Part shown: positions 1 to 5,360 of the stretch, one piece after another
Layout of the letters: every line of letters begins with the position of its first letter
Position numbering within the stretch: the first letter of the stretch is position 1
Assembly: GCA_023231265.1 (NCBI GenBank)
Contig: JALNVT010000141.1
Coordinates: forward strand, 1-6,894
Length of the DNA stretch: 6,894 bases
Reading direction: 5' to 3'
Source: Sphaerochaetaceae bacterium
GTDB taxonomy: Bacteria; Spirochaetota; Spirochaetia; Sphaerochaetales; Sphaerochaetaceae
Program-made: the position numbers and the translations under genes
Notes under the pieces: generated by a model
What the model was told of the DNA's origin: nothing
Database searches by the model: none
Seen by the model: the letters and a program-made list of their open reading frames with translations, nothing else

Positions 1-48
1 ATACAGGCAATTCGTAACTTAATTAAAGCAGATAGCTTGAAGAAATAA
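1..48 (+). CDS. 3' end of an unidentified protein-coding gene (partial)
   Basis: Frame 1 is open from the window edge to a TAA at 46-48 and encodes the C-terminal peptide IQAIRNLIKADSLKK. The other two plus-strand frames stop within the first 21 bases. An intrinsic terminator begins 23 bases after the stop, which supports this as the true end of a plus-strand gene. Fifteen residues with mixed basic and hydrophobic character are too few to name the family, so no function is assigned. Confidence 0.6.
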   Translation: MQAIRNLIKADSLKK

Positions 49-71
49 CCTATAAATATTTATTTCTTTAA

Positions 72-106
72 ATGCCACATTGTTCTTTGCAATGTGGTAT
101 TTTCTT
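72..106 (+). terminator. Intrinsic terminator of the upstream partial gene
   Basis: An 11-bp stem (72-82 with 90-100, one G-U pair) encloses a 7-nt loop and is followed by a T-rich tract TTTCTT. It lies just after the stop codon at 48 and closes the upstream unit, separating it from the tRNA units. Confidence 0.8.
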
Positions 107-278
107 CCGTAATAAAAAAATACCAAAAAAGTTAATAATTTCAAAGATGGATTTTTTAAGATTCTTCAGTTTTGTTATTTTACTGATTTGTTAATTTTTT
201 GCATGGCTTATATTTATTTGTTCTTTGTTTAATTTTTTTCTTTACTTTTAATAAATGCAACCAATTGCAATTATGGTG

Positions 279-307
279 TTGACATTAATCGTTAGAACCT
301 ATATATT
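279..307 (+). promoter_or_regulatory. Promoter of initiator tRNA unit 1
   Basis: A perfect -35 box TTGACA (279-284), a 17-nt spacer and a -10 box TATATT (302-307) predict a start near 314, leaving a leader of only about 9 nt before the tRNA. The same boxes with the same 17-nt spacing recur before the second tRNA although the spacer sequences differ, which argues that they are functional. The 150 bp upstream are very AT-rich and could act as an UP element; nothing else is seen there. Confidence 0.85.
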
Positions 308-322
308 CACAGTAGTAATCGA

Positions 323-395
323 CGCGAGATGGAGAAGTTGGTATCTCGACGGGCTCATAACCCGTAGGTCGCAGGTCCGAGTCCTGCTCTCGCTA
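323..395 (+). tRNA. Initiator tRNA-fMet(CAU), copy 1
   Basis: This is a 73-nt cloverleaf with anticodon CAU. The initiator hallmarks are visible: three consecutive G-C pairs at the base of the anticodon loop (GGG-CTCATAA-CCC), an A11-T24 pair in the D stem (GAGA/TCTC), and an unpaired first position in the acceptor stem. The acceptor stem CGCGAGA pairs with TCTCGC over six pairs, and the T stem is GCAGG/CCTGC. Three points are odd. The 1-72 mismatch is C-T rather than the usual C-A. The T loop reads TCCGAGT, so position 55 is C, not the near-universal T. CCA is not encoded (TAA follows the discriminator A). It is identical to copy 2. Confidence 0.95.
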
Positions 396-522
396 TAATA
401 ATGATGAATCTAGGGCTAGTAAGTACACAAAGGTGGCTACTAGAACAGCAGTACCTATACATCGAAAAAATTTTGGCAATTCATTCAGCAACATTGGTTA
501 GCAAGTGGGTTGCCTTCTTTTT
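396..522 (+). ncRNA. Conserved structured 3' trailer of tRNA unit 1 (candidate small RNA)
   Basis: Between the tRNA and the end of the terminator hairpin lie 119 nt (396-514) that match the trailer of copy 2 at 111 positions with no gap. The first hairpin pairs CTAGTA (416-421) with TACTAG (438-443) and has an inner CAC-AAAG-GTG tip (426-435). A single-stranded stretch follows, including G-A6-T4 (464-474), and then the terminator stem-loop. Seven of the eight differences fall outside these stems; the eighth (486, C to T) turns a C-A mismatch of the terminator stem into a U-A pair. Removal of the tRNA by 3' processing would release an RNA of about 120-127 nt. A regulatory role is inference; it could be only a processing or termination element. 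Confidence 0.5.
475..522 (+). terminator. Terminator of initiator tRNA unit 1
   Basis: The stem GGCAATTCATT (475-485) pairs along its length with AGTGGGTTGCC (504-514), using several G-U pairs. The region between can form a smaller inner hairpin (GCAAC with GTT-A-GC). The tail TTCTTTTT follows at 515-522. It is unusually large for a terminator and is conserved almost base for base in copy 2. Confidence 0.8.
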
Positions 523-775
523 GCCCAAAATATAATTCTTATCATGATCCTTGTATATTTCTAATGCTCAAACAGCACTTCGATCAGCACCAATAAATTA
601 TTGATGAATGACACAATTGCAACAAAAAATAATATTTTCACATTCCCAATTTTTTATTCTATATTTGTACTTTTTATCATCTAAATTTAACTTCATACCC
701 GTAATACAATTAATTATTATTTTATTGATAATTGAACAAATTTTTGTTTTAATTTAATTATTAATAAAACACCAG

Positions 776-804
776 TTGACAATAATACTCAGAACATATA
801 TATT
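776..804 (+). promoter_or_regulatory. Promoter of initiator tRNA unit 2
   Basis: TTGACA (776-781), a 17-nt spacer and TATATT (799-804) match the promoter of unit 1, with a predicted start near 811. The spacers differ at several positions while AGAAC just upstream of the -10 and AGTAATCGA just before the tRNA are kept. The second tRNA is therefore transcribed independently and is not a read-through product of the first. The 253 bp between the first terminator and this box hold no gene that I can see. Confidence 0.85.
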
Positions 805-819
805 ACTGAAAGTAATCGA

Positions 820-892
820 CGCGAGATGGAGAAGTTGGTATCTCGACGGGCTCATAACCCGTAGGTCGCAGGTCCGAGTCCTGCTCTCGCTA
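820..892 (+). tRNA. Initiator tRNA-fMet(CAU), copy 2
   Basis: This is identical over all 73 nt to the copy 497 bp upstream. It has the same anticodon stem with three G-C pairs, A11-T24 pair, C1-T72 mismatch, C at position 55 and no encoded CCA (TAA follows A73). Because both copies share the odd bases and nearby spacers have diverged, the odd bases are unlikely to be sequencing errors. Confidence 0.95.
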
Positions 893-1019
893 TAATAAAG
901 ATGACTTTAGGACTAGTAAGTTCACAAAGGTGGCTACTAGATCAGCATTACCTATACATCGAAAAAATTTTGGCAATTCATTTAGCAACATTGGTTAGCA
1001 AGTGGGTTGCCTTTCTTTT
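893..1019 (+). ncRNA. Conserved structured 3' trailer of tRNA unit 2 (candidate small RNA)
   Basis: This is the counterpart of the trailer at 396-522, at a constant offset of 497 bp. The hairpin CTAGTA (913-918) with TACTAG (935-940) and its CAC-AAAG-GTG tip are unchanged. The terminator stem gains one pair through T983. Sequence similarity ends soon after the T tail, so conservation stops at the transcript's end. That boundary is what one expects if the RNA itself is under selection. Confidence 0.5.
972..1019 (+). terminator. Terminator of initiator tRNA unit 2
   Basis: GGCAATTCATTT (972-983) pairs with the complementary arm ending TTGCC at 1011, with the same inner hairpin as copy 1. The tail TTTCTTTT follows at 1012-1019. 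Confidence 0.8.
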
Positions 1020-1301
1020 ACTTTCGCAAAATATTCATAATTTTTGAACCTAAGAAATGCTTAACAAAAATATATCAAACTCAATCTCTTTGCTACCTGT
1101 CAAAAAAAAATACAGGAATTTTTTAATTTTATAATATTGGATTGCATCATAACAAAGAGCTCACACAATTATAAATAATCTTTTATATTACATAAAGTTA
1201 TTTAACTATAGACTTATTCTGTAATATCAATCAAAACAAACCAGAGATAATTTTATGCATCAAAATAACCATATTGCATAAATCAGCCTTTTCATTGACT
1301 G
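1020..1301. other. AT-rich intergenic stretch with no gene seen
   Basis: No credible coding frame or RNA gene was found between the second tRNA unit and the DUF1846 promoter. The only structure noted is a weak hairpin, CCTGT (1096-1100) with ACAGG (1112-1116), followed by an AT-rich tract. Its 5-bp stem is too short to call as a terminator. Confidence 0.6.
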
Positions 1302-1330
1302 TTTACAAGGCGTATTTTTTTTTCTAGTAT
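1302..1330 (+). promoter_or_regulatory. Predicted promoter of the DUF1846 gene
   Basis: TTTACA (1302-1307), a 17-nt spacer and TAGTAT (1325-1330) match the sigma70 consensus at 5 of 6 and 4 of 6 positions. The predicted start falls at about 1337, essentially at the ATG (1339). The mRNA would then be leaderless or nearly so, which agrees with the absence of a Shine-Dalgarno sequence there. Confidence 0.45.
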
Positions 1331-1338
1331 TAAGACCC

Positions 1339-2859
1339 ATGATGAAAAATAATTTAGGTTTTGATAACCAACGGTATTTAGAAACACAAACCGATTCTAT
1401 TTTAAAAAGAATGGAACAGTTTCATGGAAAACTCTATTTAGAGTGCGGCGGAAAATTACTCTATGACTATCATGCATCGAGAGTACTTCCTGGTTTTGAT
1501 CCAAATGTAAAAATTCAAGTATTTGAAAAATTAAAAGACAAAATTGATGTTATTATCTGCATCTATGCGGGAGATATTGAACGAAAAAAAATTCGTGCAG
1601 ACTTCGGTATTACTTACGATGTTGATACATTGAAGATGATTGATGATTTCTCAGATTATGGACTTCGTGTTAAGGGTGTTGTAATAACTCGCTACGAAGA
1701 GCAACCTTCAGCTGCTCAGTTCAAACGATTGCTTGAAAGAAAAGGAATTGCGGTTTACACGCACTCAAAAACAAAAGGATATCCAACCGATGTTGATTTG
1801 ATTGTAAGTGAACAGGGATATGGTGCCAACCAATACATTGAGACTGAACGTCCAATCGTAATTGTCACAGCACCAGGACCTGGTTCAGGTAAGCTTGCAA
1901 CATGTCTATCTCAGCTCTATCATGACAAGAAAAAAGGAATTGAATCAGGATATGCTAAGTTTGAAACTTTCCCTGTATGGGACGTTCCTCTCAACAACCT
2001 GATAAACGTTGCTTATGAAGCAGCTACAGCTGATTTAGGTGATATCAACCGTGTTGATCACTTCCATCTAGAGGCTTATGGCGAGCAGGTAATAAACTAC
2101 AACAGAGACCTTGATGCCTTTCCTCTACTTACAAGAATTATTGAAAAGATTTCTGGTACAAAATCAATCTATAAATCACCAACTGATATGGGTGTGAATA
2201 GAATTTCTTCAGGTATTATTGACAACAAGGTCTGTGAAAATGCATCTAGAATCGAAATAATTAGAAGATACTTCAGAGCATCTGTTGAATATGCTTTGGG
2301 ATTTGGAACAAAGAAAACCATCGAGAACCTTCAGGTATTGATGCAGAACCATGACATCAAAATTACTGATCGTCCAGTAGTAGCTGCTGCAGAGGCAAAA
2401 CGTCAGGAAGGTATTGAAAGAGGAAAAGGTTCAGAAAGTGTAGTCGCAGCTGCTGCAATGCAATTGAGCAATGGCAAGATGATCACTGGTTTGAATTCTC
2501 AGATACTGCACGAGAGTGCAGCATTGGTCCTTAACGCCATTAAGTCTCTTGCTGGAATTCCTGATTCAATTGATTTAATTCCAAATGATATTCTTCATTC
2601 AATCAGTTCAATGAAGCAAGATGTACTTGCAAGCAAAGGTGTGAGTCTTGATGTTGATGAAGTTCTGATTGCTCTATCTGTTTCTGCTGCATCCAATCCT
2701 GCTGCAGAAGCAGGAATCAAACAGCTCAAAAATCTTAGAGGAGCAGATGCTCATCTAACTCATATCCCTGCAAATGGAGATGAAGCTGGACTAAGAAAAC
2801 TTGGAATCAATTTAACAAGCAATGCAACTTTTGCTACAAACCAAATGATGAATAAATAA
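1339..2859 (+). CDS. DUF1846 / UPF0371 family protein
   Basis: This 506-residue protein matches, from memory, the DUF1846 (UPF0371) family in both length and overall sequence. Members are cytosolic proteins of unverified biochemical role. The N-terminal half contains a run of short hydrophobic strands typical of an alpha/beta fold (for example VIICIYAGDIERKKIRADFG at 71-90, and VKGVVITRY). A P-loop-like GPGSGK at 180-185 suggests nucleotide or phosphate binding. The C-terminal third is Ala/Ser-rich and mostly helical. No signal peptide or membrane segment is seen. The start at 1339 is followed at once by a second ATG (1342), and neither has a Shine-Dalgarno sequence, so the true start could be either. 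It is monocistronic, with its own promoter upstream and a strong terminator 18 bp after the stop. Family assignment is firm; function is not known to me. Confidence 0.92.
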   Translation: MMKNNLGFDNQRYLETQTDSILKRMEQFHGKLYLECGGKLLYDYHASRVLPGFDPNVKIQVFEKLKDKIDVIICIYAGDIERKKIRADFGITYDVDTLKMIDDFSDYGLRVKGVVITRYEEQPSAAQFKRLLERKGIAVYTHSKTKGYPTDVDLIVSEQGYGANQYIETERPIVIVTAPGPGSGKLATCLSQLYHDKKKGIESGYAKFETFPVWDVPLNNLINVAYEAATADLGDINRVDHFHLEAYGEQVINYNRDLDAFPLLTRIIEKISGTKSIYKSPTDMGVNRISSGIIDNKVCENASRIEIIRRYFRASVEYALGFGTKKTIENLQVLMQNHDIKITDRPVVAAAEAKRQEGIERGKGSESVVAAAAMQLSNGKMITGLNSQILHESAALVLNAIKSLAGIPDSIDLIPNDILHSISSMKQDVLASKGVSLDVDEVLIALSVSAASNPAAEAGIKQLKNLRGADAHLTHIPANGDEAGLRKLGINLTSNATFATNQMMNK

Positions 2860-2877
2860 TTCAATCATTCCAAAAAA

Positions 2878-2913
2878 AATCTCCATGCATGAAAATGTGT
2901 GGAGATTCTTTTT
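2878..2913. terminator. Bidirectional terminator between convergent DUF1846 and yjjG-like genes
   Basis: A 13-bp stem (2878-2890 with 2895-2907, two G-U pairs) closes a GAAA tetraloop. On the plus strand it is followed by CTTTTT. On the minus strand the flanking A8 tract (2872-2879) reads as a T run after the same stem. It therefore sits correctly to end both the plus-strand gene (stop at 2859) and the minus-strand gene (stop at 2928). Confidence 0.9.
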
Positions 2914-2927
2914 ATCTGTGTATCTTT

Positions 2928-3620
2928 CTATCTTATCAATTCCATCATCTTAGACAATGAATCAATTTCATATGTTGGCTTAACATGAATATCTTCATCC
3001 ATATTGGAGGTCTGTTTGGTATTCAGCCATATGGTATCAATGTTGGATTTTAGTCCACCCAAGATATCGCTCTCAAGTCTATCTCCAATTATTATGCATT
3101 CATCACTCTTCGCGTTAATTTTATCCAAAACAATATCAAAGTACTCAATATCTGGTTTCTGACACCCCATCTCGCTACTTACAAATATATTTTCAAAATA
3201 AGATTCCAGTCCAGTCGCTTTGAGCCTTCCATATTGAGTTTCACTGACACCATTTGTAATCATTTGAATTTTGCACTCTTCGTCTCTAAGAATATCTAAA
3301 ATCTGTTTTGCATATGGCATCAAACAGGTCTGCTTTGATAAAAGCTCAGTAAAGAGATTATCCATGGCATATGGCTCTATATCGAAATCAAGCTCATCAC
3401 ACAGATTTTTGAATCTCAGTACCAAAAGCTTATCTTGAGGCAATTCACCACGTTCGTAAGCTTTCCAACACTCTTTGTTAATTTTATGGTAGGTATCTAA
3501 TACAGCGTCATCAAAATTCAAATTATAAATTCTTGCAATCTCATTGAAGGCATTTTTCTCACCCTGTCTGTAGTCAAAAATTGTATTATCTGCGTCAAAT
3601 AAAAAATGTTTATATCTCAT
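2928..3620 (-). CDS. yjjG: YjjG-like HAD-superfamily pyrimidine nucleotidase
   Basis: This 230-residue HAD hydrolase has all four motifs. Motif I is DADNT (residues 9-13), with D9 as nucleophile and D11 as acid/base. Motif II is ITNG (121-124). The motif III lysine is K155 in GCQKPD, and motif IV is IIGDRLESDILGG with D180 and D185. A helical cap lies between motifs I and II. Sequence pattern and length follow E. coli YjjG, a 5'-nucleotidase that dephosphorylates non-canonical pyrimidine nucleotides and so helps keep them out of DNA; the same substrate here is inferred. I chose the start at 3620 (MRYKHFLFDADNT), where the family normally begins. An in-frame start at 3683 would add 21 atypical residues and lies upstream of the best promoter candidate. 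No clear Shine-Dalgarno is seen at either start. It stands alone and convergent to the DUF1846 gene. Confidence 0.85.
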   Translation of the reverse strand: MRYKHFLFDADNTIFDYRQGEKNAFNEIARIYNLNFDDAVLDTYHKINKECWKAYERGELPQDKLLVLRFKNLCDELDFDIEPYAMDNLFTELLSKQTCLMPYAKQILDILRDEECKIQMITNGVSETQYGRLKATGLESYFENIFVSSEMGCQKPDIEYFDIVLDKINAKSDECIIIGDRLESDILGGLKSNIDTIWLNTKQTSNMDEDIHVKPTYEIDSLSKMMELIR

Positions 3621-3651
3621 ATCTATAATATTAAACATTTTTGAAAAAAAA

Positions 3652-3679
3652 GATATATGTTTAATTCCTTGCAAACCAA
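3652..3679 (-). promoter_or_regulatory. Possible promoter of the yjjG-like gene
   Basis: On the minus strand TTGGTT (3679-3674), a 16-nt spacer and TATATC (3657-3652) could form a sigma70-type promoter. Transcription would start near 3645, 25 nt before the chosen ATG. Both boxes are imperfect, so this is tentative. Confidence 0.3.
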
Positions 3680-3781
3680 GCATTTCTGATTTATATTAAT
3701 AAGTAGAGATATCTATATGTGATATTGTCACTTACTTTTTTTTTAAAAAGTATTAGATTATAAACATAAAGAACAACAACA

Positions 3782-3797
3782 AAGAACAAAAGTTCTT
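3782..3797. promoter_or_regulatory. Palindrome AAGAAC-AAAA-GTTCTT upstream of the thioredoxin gene
   Basis: A perfect 6-bp inverted repeat with a 4-nt centre lies 37 bp before the thioredoxin ATG. It could be an operator for a dimeric regulator or a small 5' UTR hairpin. No strong promoter can be placed with confidence between 3684 and 3834; a TTGTCA at 3725-3730 lacks a well-spaced -10. Confidence 0.25.
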
Positions 3798-3834
3798 AAA
3801 GAGCATTTAATTAGAAATTCATAGGAGAATAAAA

Positions 3835-4143
3835 ATGACACATACAACAAAAGAGACATTTCAGAAAGACGTTTTAGATTCAACAGTACCTGTATTGGTA
3901 GACTTCTGGGCATCATGGTGTGCACCATGCAGAATGCAAGGCACAATCTTAGATAAATATGAAGCATCTGTAGAAGGTAAAGCAAAAATTGTTAAAGTTA
4001 ATGTTGATGAACAACCTGAATTAGCTCAACAGTTTGGCGTTATGAGTATTCCTACTCTAGTAGTAATGCAGAACGGCAAAGTAAAAACTCAAATCACAGG
4101 TGTTACACAAGAACCTGGCTTGAACAAAATGCTAGGTCTATAA
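3835..4143 (+). CDS. trxA: Thioredoxin
   Basis: This 102-residue single-domain thioredoxin (classical members are about 105-110) is a cytosolic dithiol-disulfide reductant, normally recycled by thioredoxin reductase. The active site is WCAPC (W28, C29-C32), preceded by the family's DFWA (23-26), and the cis-proline is P73 in SIPT. A GKV turn follows near 81-83. There is no signal peptide. Two points differ from classical TrxA: the active site is CAPC instead of CGPC, and the helix after it reads MQGTILDKY, lacking the proline usually found there (APILDE in E. coli). AGGAG at 3823-3827, 7 nt before the ATG, is the clearest Shine-Dalgarno in the first 5 kb and fixes the start. It is monocistronic and convergent with the Crp/Fnr gene. 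The gene symbol reflects the family; it may be a secondary rather than the main thioredoxin. Confidence 0.9.
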   Translation: MTHTTKETFQKDVLDSTVPVLVDFWASWCAPCRMQGTILDKYEASVEGKAKIVKVNVDEQPELAQQFGVMSIPTLVVMQNGKVKTQITGVTQEPGLNKMLGL

Positions 4144-4179
4144 TATTCATCTTTAATTAAATAGATTGATATTAACAAG

Positions 4180-4207
4180 GAAAGGTCTTTGAAAAAAGAC
4201 CTTTCTT
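4180..4207. terminator. Hairpin terminator between convergent trx and crp/fnr genes
   Basis: A perfect 11-bp stem (4180-4190 with 4195-4205) closes a GAAA loop, 37 bp after the thioredoxin stop and 21 bp beyond the end of the minus-strand regulator gene. The T tract downstream is short and broken on both strands, so termination may be imperfect, but the position suits both genes. Confidence 0.7.
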
Positions 4208-4227
4208 ACATTTTAAAGTTAATATTT

Positions 4228-4875
4228 TTAATCAGAAAGTGATAGCAGAGCCGAAGGATTTTTGATGTAGACCTTTCCACGTCCTTGAGCTATCCAATCT
4301 TCATTTTGGAAATATTTCAACATACGTGATACAACCTCACGAGCAGTTCCTAGATCACGTGCAATCTCATCATGAGTTATCATTATCTCATCACTTTGAA
4401 CCATAGCTCTCTGTTCTATGAGAAGAGAAGCAACTCTCTTATCCATGCTTGAGAATGCAACCTGTTCAAGAGTCCACATAACATCAGATAATCGTGCTGC
4501 CATCATCTCACTTGTAAATTGAGATACCTCTGGATATTTAGATTCCAGACTGTGGTAAGTAGTTACAGGTATTGTAATCAACTGAGTTTCTTCTTCAGCT
4601 CTCACCTGTACTTCAAAAGATATATTCTTAACACCACAGGATCCTGATAAAACACAGACATCGTTATCAAACAGACGGTACAATGTCATCTCCTTACCAT
4701 TCTCATTGGTTATGTATACTTTCAATCTGCCTTTTATAACGCAGATTATTCCCACGCAATGAGGTACCATTCCACCTCTAGGCAATGTTTTGGTCGGTAC
4801 TTTCTCAAGTGCTAATTGATCAGAAGTTCTTAGATTATTGTAAAACGGTAATAATGTTGAAAATTTGCTATCCAT
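4228..4875 (-). CDS. Crp/Fnr-family transcriptional regulator
   Basis: This 215-residue protein has an N-terminal cyclic-nucleotide-binding-type beta-barrel (about 5-115), a dimerisation helix (about 120-145) and a C-terminal winged helix with the helix-turn-helix at about 166-189 (DEIARDLGTAREVVSRML). The recognition helix, with AREVVSR, resembles Fnr/Flp-like members rather than E. coli Crp. There is no N-terminal FNR-style cysteine cluster. Four cysteines lie in the barrel (C40, C45, C74, C80), two of them in CVLSGSC, a pattern I associate with Crp/Fnr regulators of gut anaerobes. This raises redox or metal sensing as a possibility, not shown here. The effector is unknown. It is divergent from the GlpA-like operon and convergent with thioredoxin, and its likely targets are these neighbours. 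The ATG at 4875 has no clear Shine-Dalgarno; the barrel begins soon after it, so the length is normal. Confidence 0.9.
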   Translation of the reverse strand: MDSKFSTLLPFYNNLRTSDQLALEKVPTKTLPRGGMVPHCVGIICVIKGRLKVYITNENGKEMTLYRLFDNDVCVLSGSCGVKNISFEVQVRAEEETQLITIPVTTYHSLESKYPEVSQFTSEMMAARLSDVMWTLEQVAFSSMDKRVASLLIEQRAMVQSDEIMITHDEIARDLGTAREVVSRMLKYFQNEDWIAQGRGKVYIKNPSALLSLSD

Positions 4876-4913
4876 AAAATTAATAATAGTTATAACTTAA
4901 ATAAAAAGAAAGT

Positions 4914-4919
4914 ATTATA
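4914..4919 (-). promoter_or_regulatory. -10 box of the Crp/Fnr gene
   Basis: A perfect TATAAT on the minus strand predicts a start near 4907, giving a 5' UTR of about 32 nt. No consensus -35 is found at 16-18 nt upstream (best GGATTT or GATTTT), which suggests that an activator is needed. The motif at 4939-4964 is centred near position -45 relative to this start. Confidence 0.55.
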
Positions 4920-4938
4920 GCTAAAAATAATTCTAAAA

Positions 4939-4964
4939 ATCCCCATACTTATAATAGGAATACC
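4939..4964 (-). promoter_or_regulatory. Motif GGTAT-N13-ATGGGGAT, copy facing the Crp/Fnr gene
   Basis: Read on the minus strand, this 26-nt element shares its two outer blocks and their exact spacing with the copy at 5368-5393, which faces the opposite gene. Ungapped identity is 18 of 26, more if small shifts are allowed. Runs of four G are rare in this AT-rich DNA. It could be an operator, possibly for the Crp/Fnr protein itself; this is inference. Confidence 0.4.
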
Positions 4965-5033
4965 CAAAAAGAATATTTCAATCAAAAGTTTAGTTTTAAA
5001 ATTTCAAAAAGCTTTTCACACAATCTTCATATA

Positions 5034-5062
5034 TTGAGCATATCATGATTGATGTATATAAC
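5034..5062 (+). promoter_or_regulatory. Predicted promoter of an intergenic small RNA
   Basis: TTGAGC (5034-5039), a 17-nt spacer and TATAAC (5057-5062) match the consensus at 4 of 6 and 5 of 6 positions, with a start near 5069. It is the best-placed promoter upstream of the otherwise orphan terminator at 5152-5198. Confidence 0.4.
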
Positions 5063-5069
5063 AATCAAT
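5048..5069. promoter_or_regulatory. 22-bp palindrome ATTGAT-N10-ATCAAT (Crp/Fnr-like operator candidate)
   Basis: The total length of 22 bp equals that of classical Crp and Fnr sites, and the half-site contains TTGAT/ATCAA as in Fnr boxes. The arms here are 10 bp apart rather than 4, so it is not a standard Fnr box. It covers the -10 and start region of the predicted small-RNA promoter, where binding would repress. Confidence 0.35.
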
Positions 5070-5198
5070 ATCTCAACTTTAAGCAGATTTGATTGCAAAA
5101 ATTCAGTTTTCTATTTGGTGTTTTTAACACTGATTATATTCAATATATATTGGCATAAATTGATTTACGTTGCTTGAAAATTAATTTATGCCTTTTTT
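5069..5198 (+). ncRNA. Candidate intergenic small RNA, about 130 nt
   Basis: A strong intrinsic terminator (5152-5198) stands on the plus strand with no coding gene before it: the gene upstream is on the other strand. A transcript from the promoter at 5034-5062 would be about 130 nt with an AU-rich 5' part, a small hairpin GTGTT-TTT-AACAC (5118-5130), and the terminator as its 3' end. No convincing short ORF with a ribosome site is seen in it. Alternatively it is the prematurely ended leader of the GlpA-like operon. Confidence 0.4.
5152..5198 (+). terminator. Strong orphan intrinsic terminator
   Basis: A 15-bp stem, GGCATAAATT with AATTTATGCC plus five further pairs (5152-5166 with 5178-5192, one G-U), has an 11-nt loop and is followed by T6 (5193-5198). 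The minus strand lacks a T run, so it acts only on plus-strand transcripts. Confidence 0.85.
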
Positions 5199-5300
5199 AA
5201 GAGACTTTCAGTCATCATTTCAAATCATTTTTATTTCCTTATCCAAGGAGTATTTATAATTAATATTTTCATTAAATAAGAAAATATCAAGATTTTTTTC

Positions 5301-5329
5301 TAGACAATCCCTAAAAACAATGGTAAATT
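5301..5329 (+). promoter_or_regulatory. Predicted promoter of the GlpA-like operon
   Basis: TAGACA (5301-5306), a 17-nt spacer and TAAATT (5324-5329), with an extended -10 TGG just before it, predict a start near 5336. That gives a leader of about 98 nt containing the hairpin at 5361-5403. Confidence 0.4.
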
Positions 5330-5360
5330 ATGAATATAAATAATAAAACCTTAGAGAAAA

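Noticed and set aside
413..460. T-box-like AAAGGTGG in the tRNA trailer
   Set aside because: It loosely resembles the T-box core, but the rest of the consensus is missing, the element follows a tRNA rather than preceding an aminoacylation or amino-acid gene, and no gene lies downstream in the same unit.
279..1019. Mobile element or integration-site duplication at the tRNA pair
   Set aside because: No integrase, transposase or terminal repeats are present. The repeats coincide with the transcription units, which fits gene duplication better than integration.
1096..1116. Hairpin CCTGT/ACAGG as a terminator
   Set aside because: The stem is only 5 bp with an A-rich loop and an interrupted T tract; no transcript needs ending there.
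3621..3683. 21-residue N-terminal extension of the yjjG-like protein
   Set aside because: The extension has no ribosome site, is not expected in the family, and lies in AT-rich promoter-like DNA.
3758..3985. Minus-strand open frame overlapping the thioredoxin gene
   Set aside because: It is antisense to a clear thioredoxin and has low-complexity Leu/Cys-rich content with no recognisable domain. The same reasoning removes the minus-strand frames at 5498-5698, 6092-6334, 6150-6476 and 6520-6750.
5247..5276. AAGGAG followed by an ATT-started short frame (possible leader peptide)
   Set aside because: ATT is a very rare start, the frame has only six codons before a stop, and no regulatory codon run is visible.
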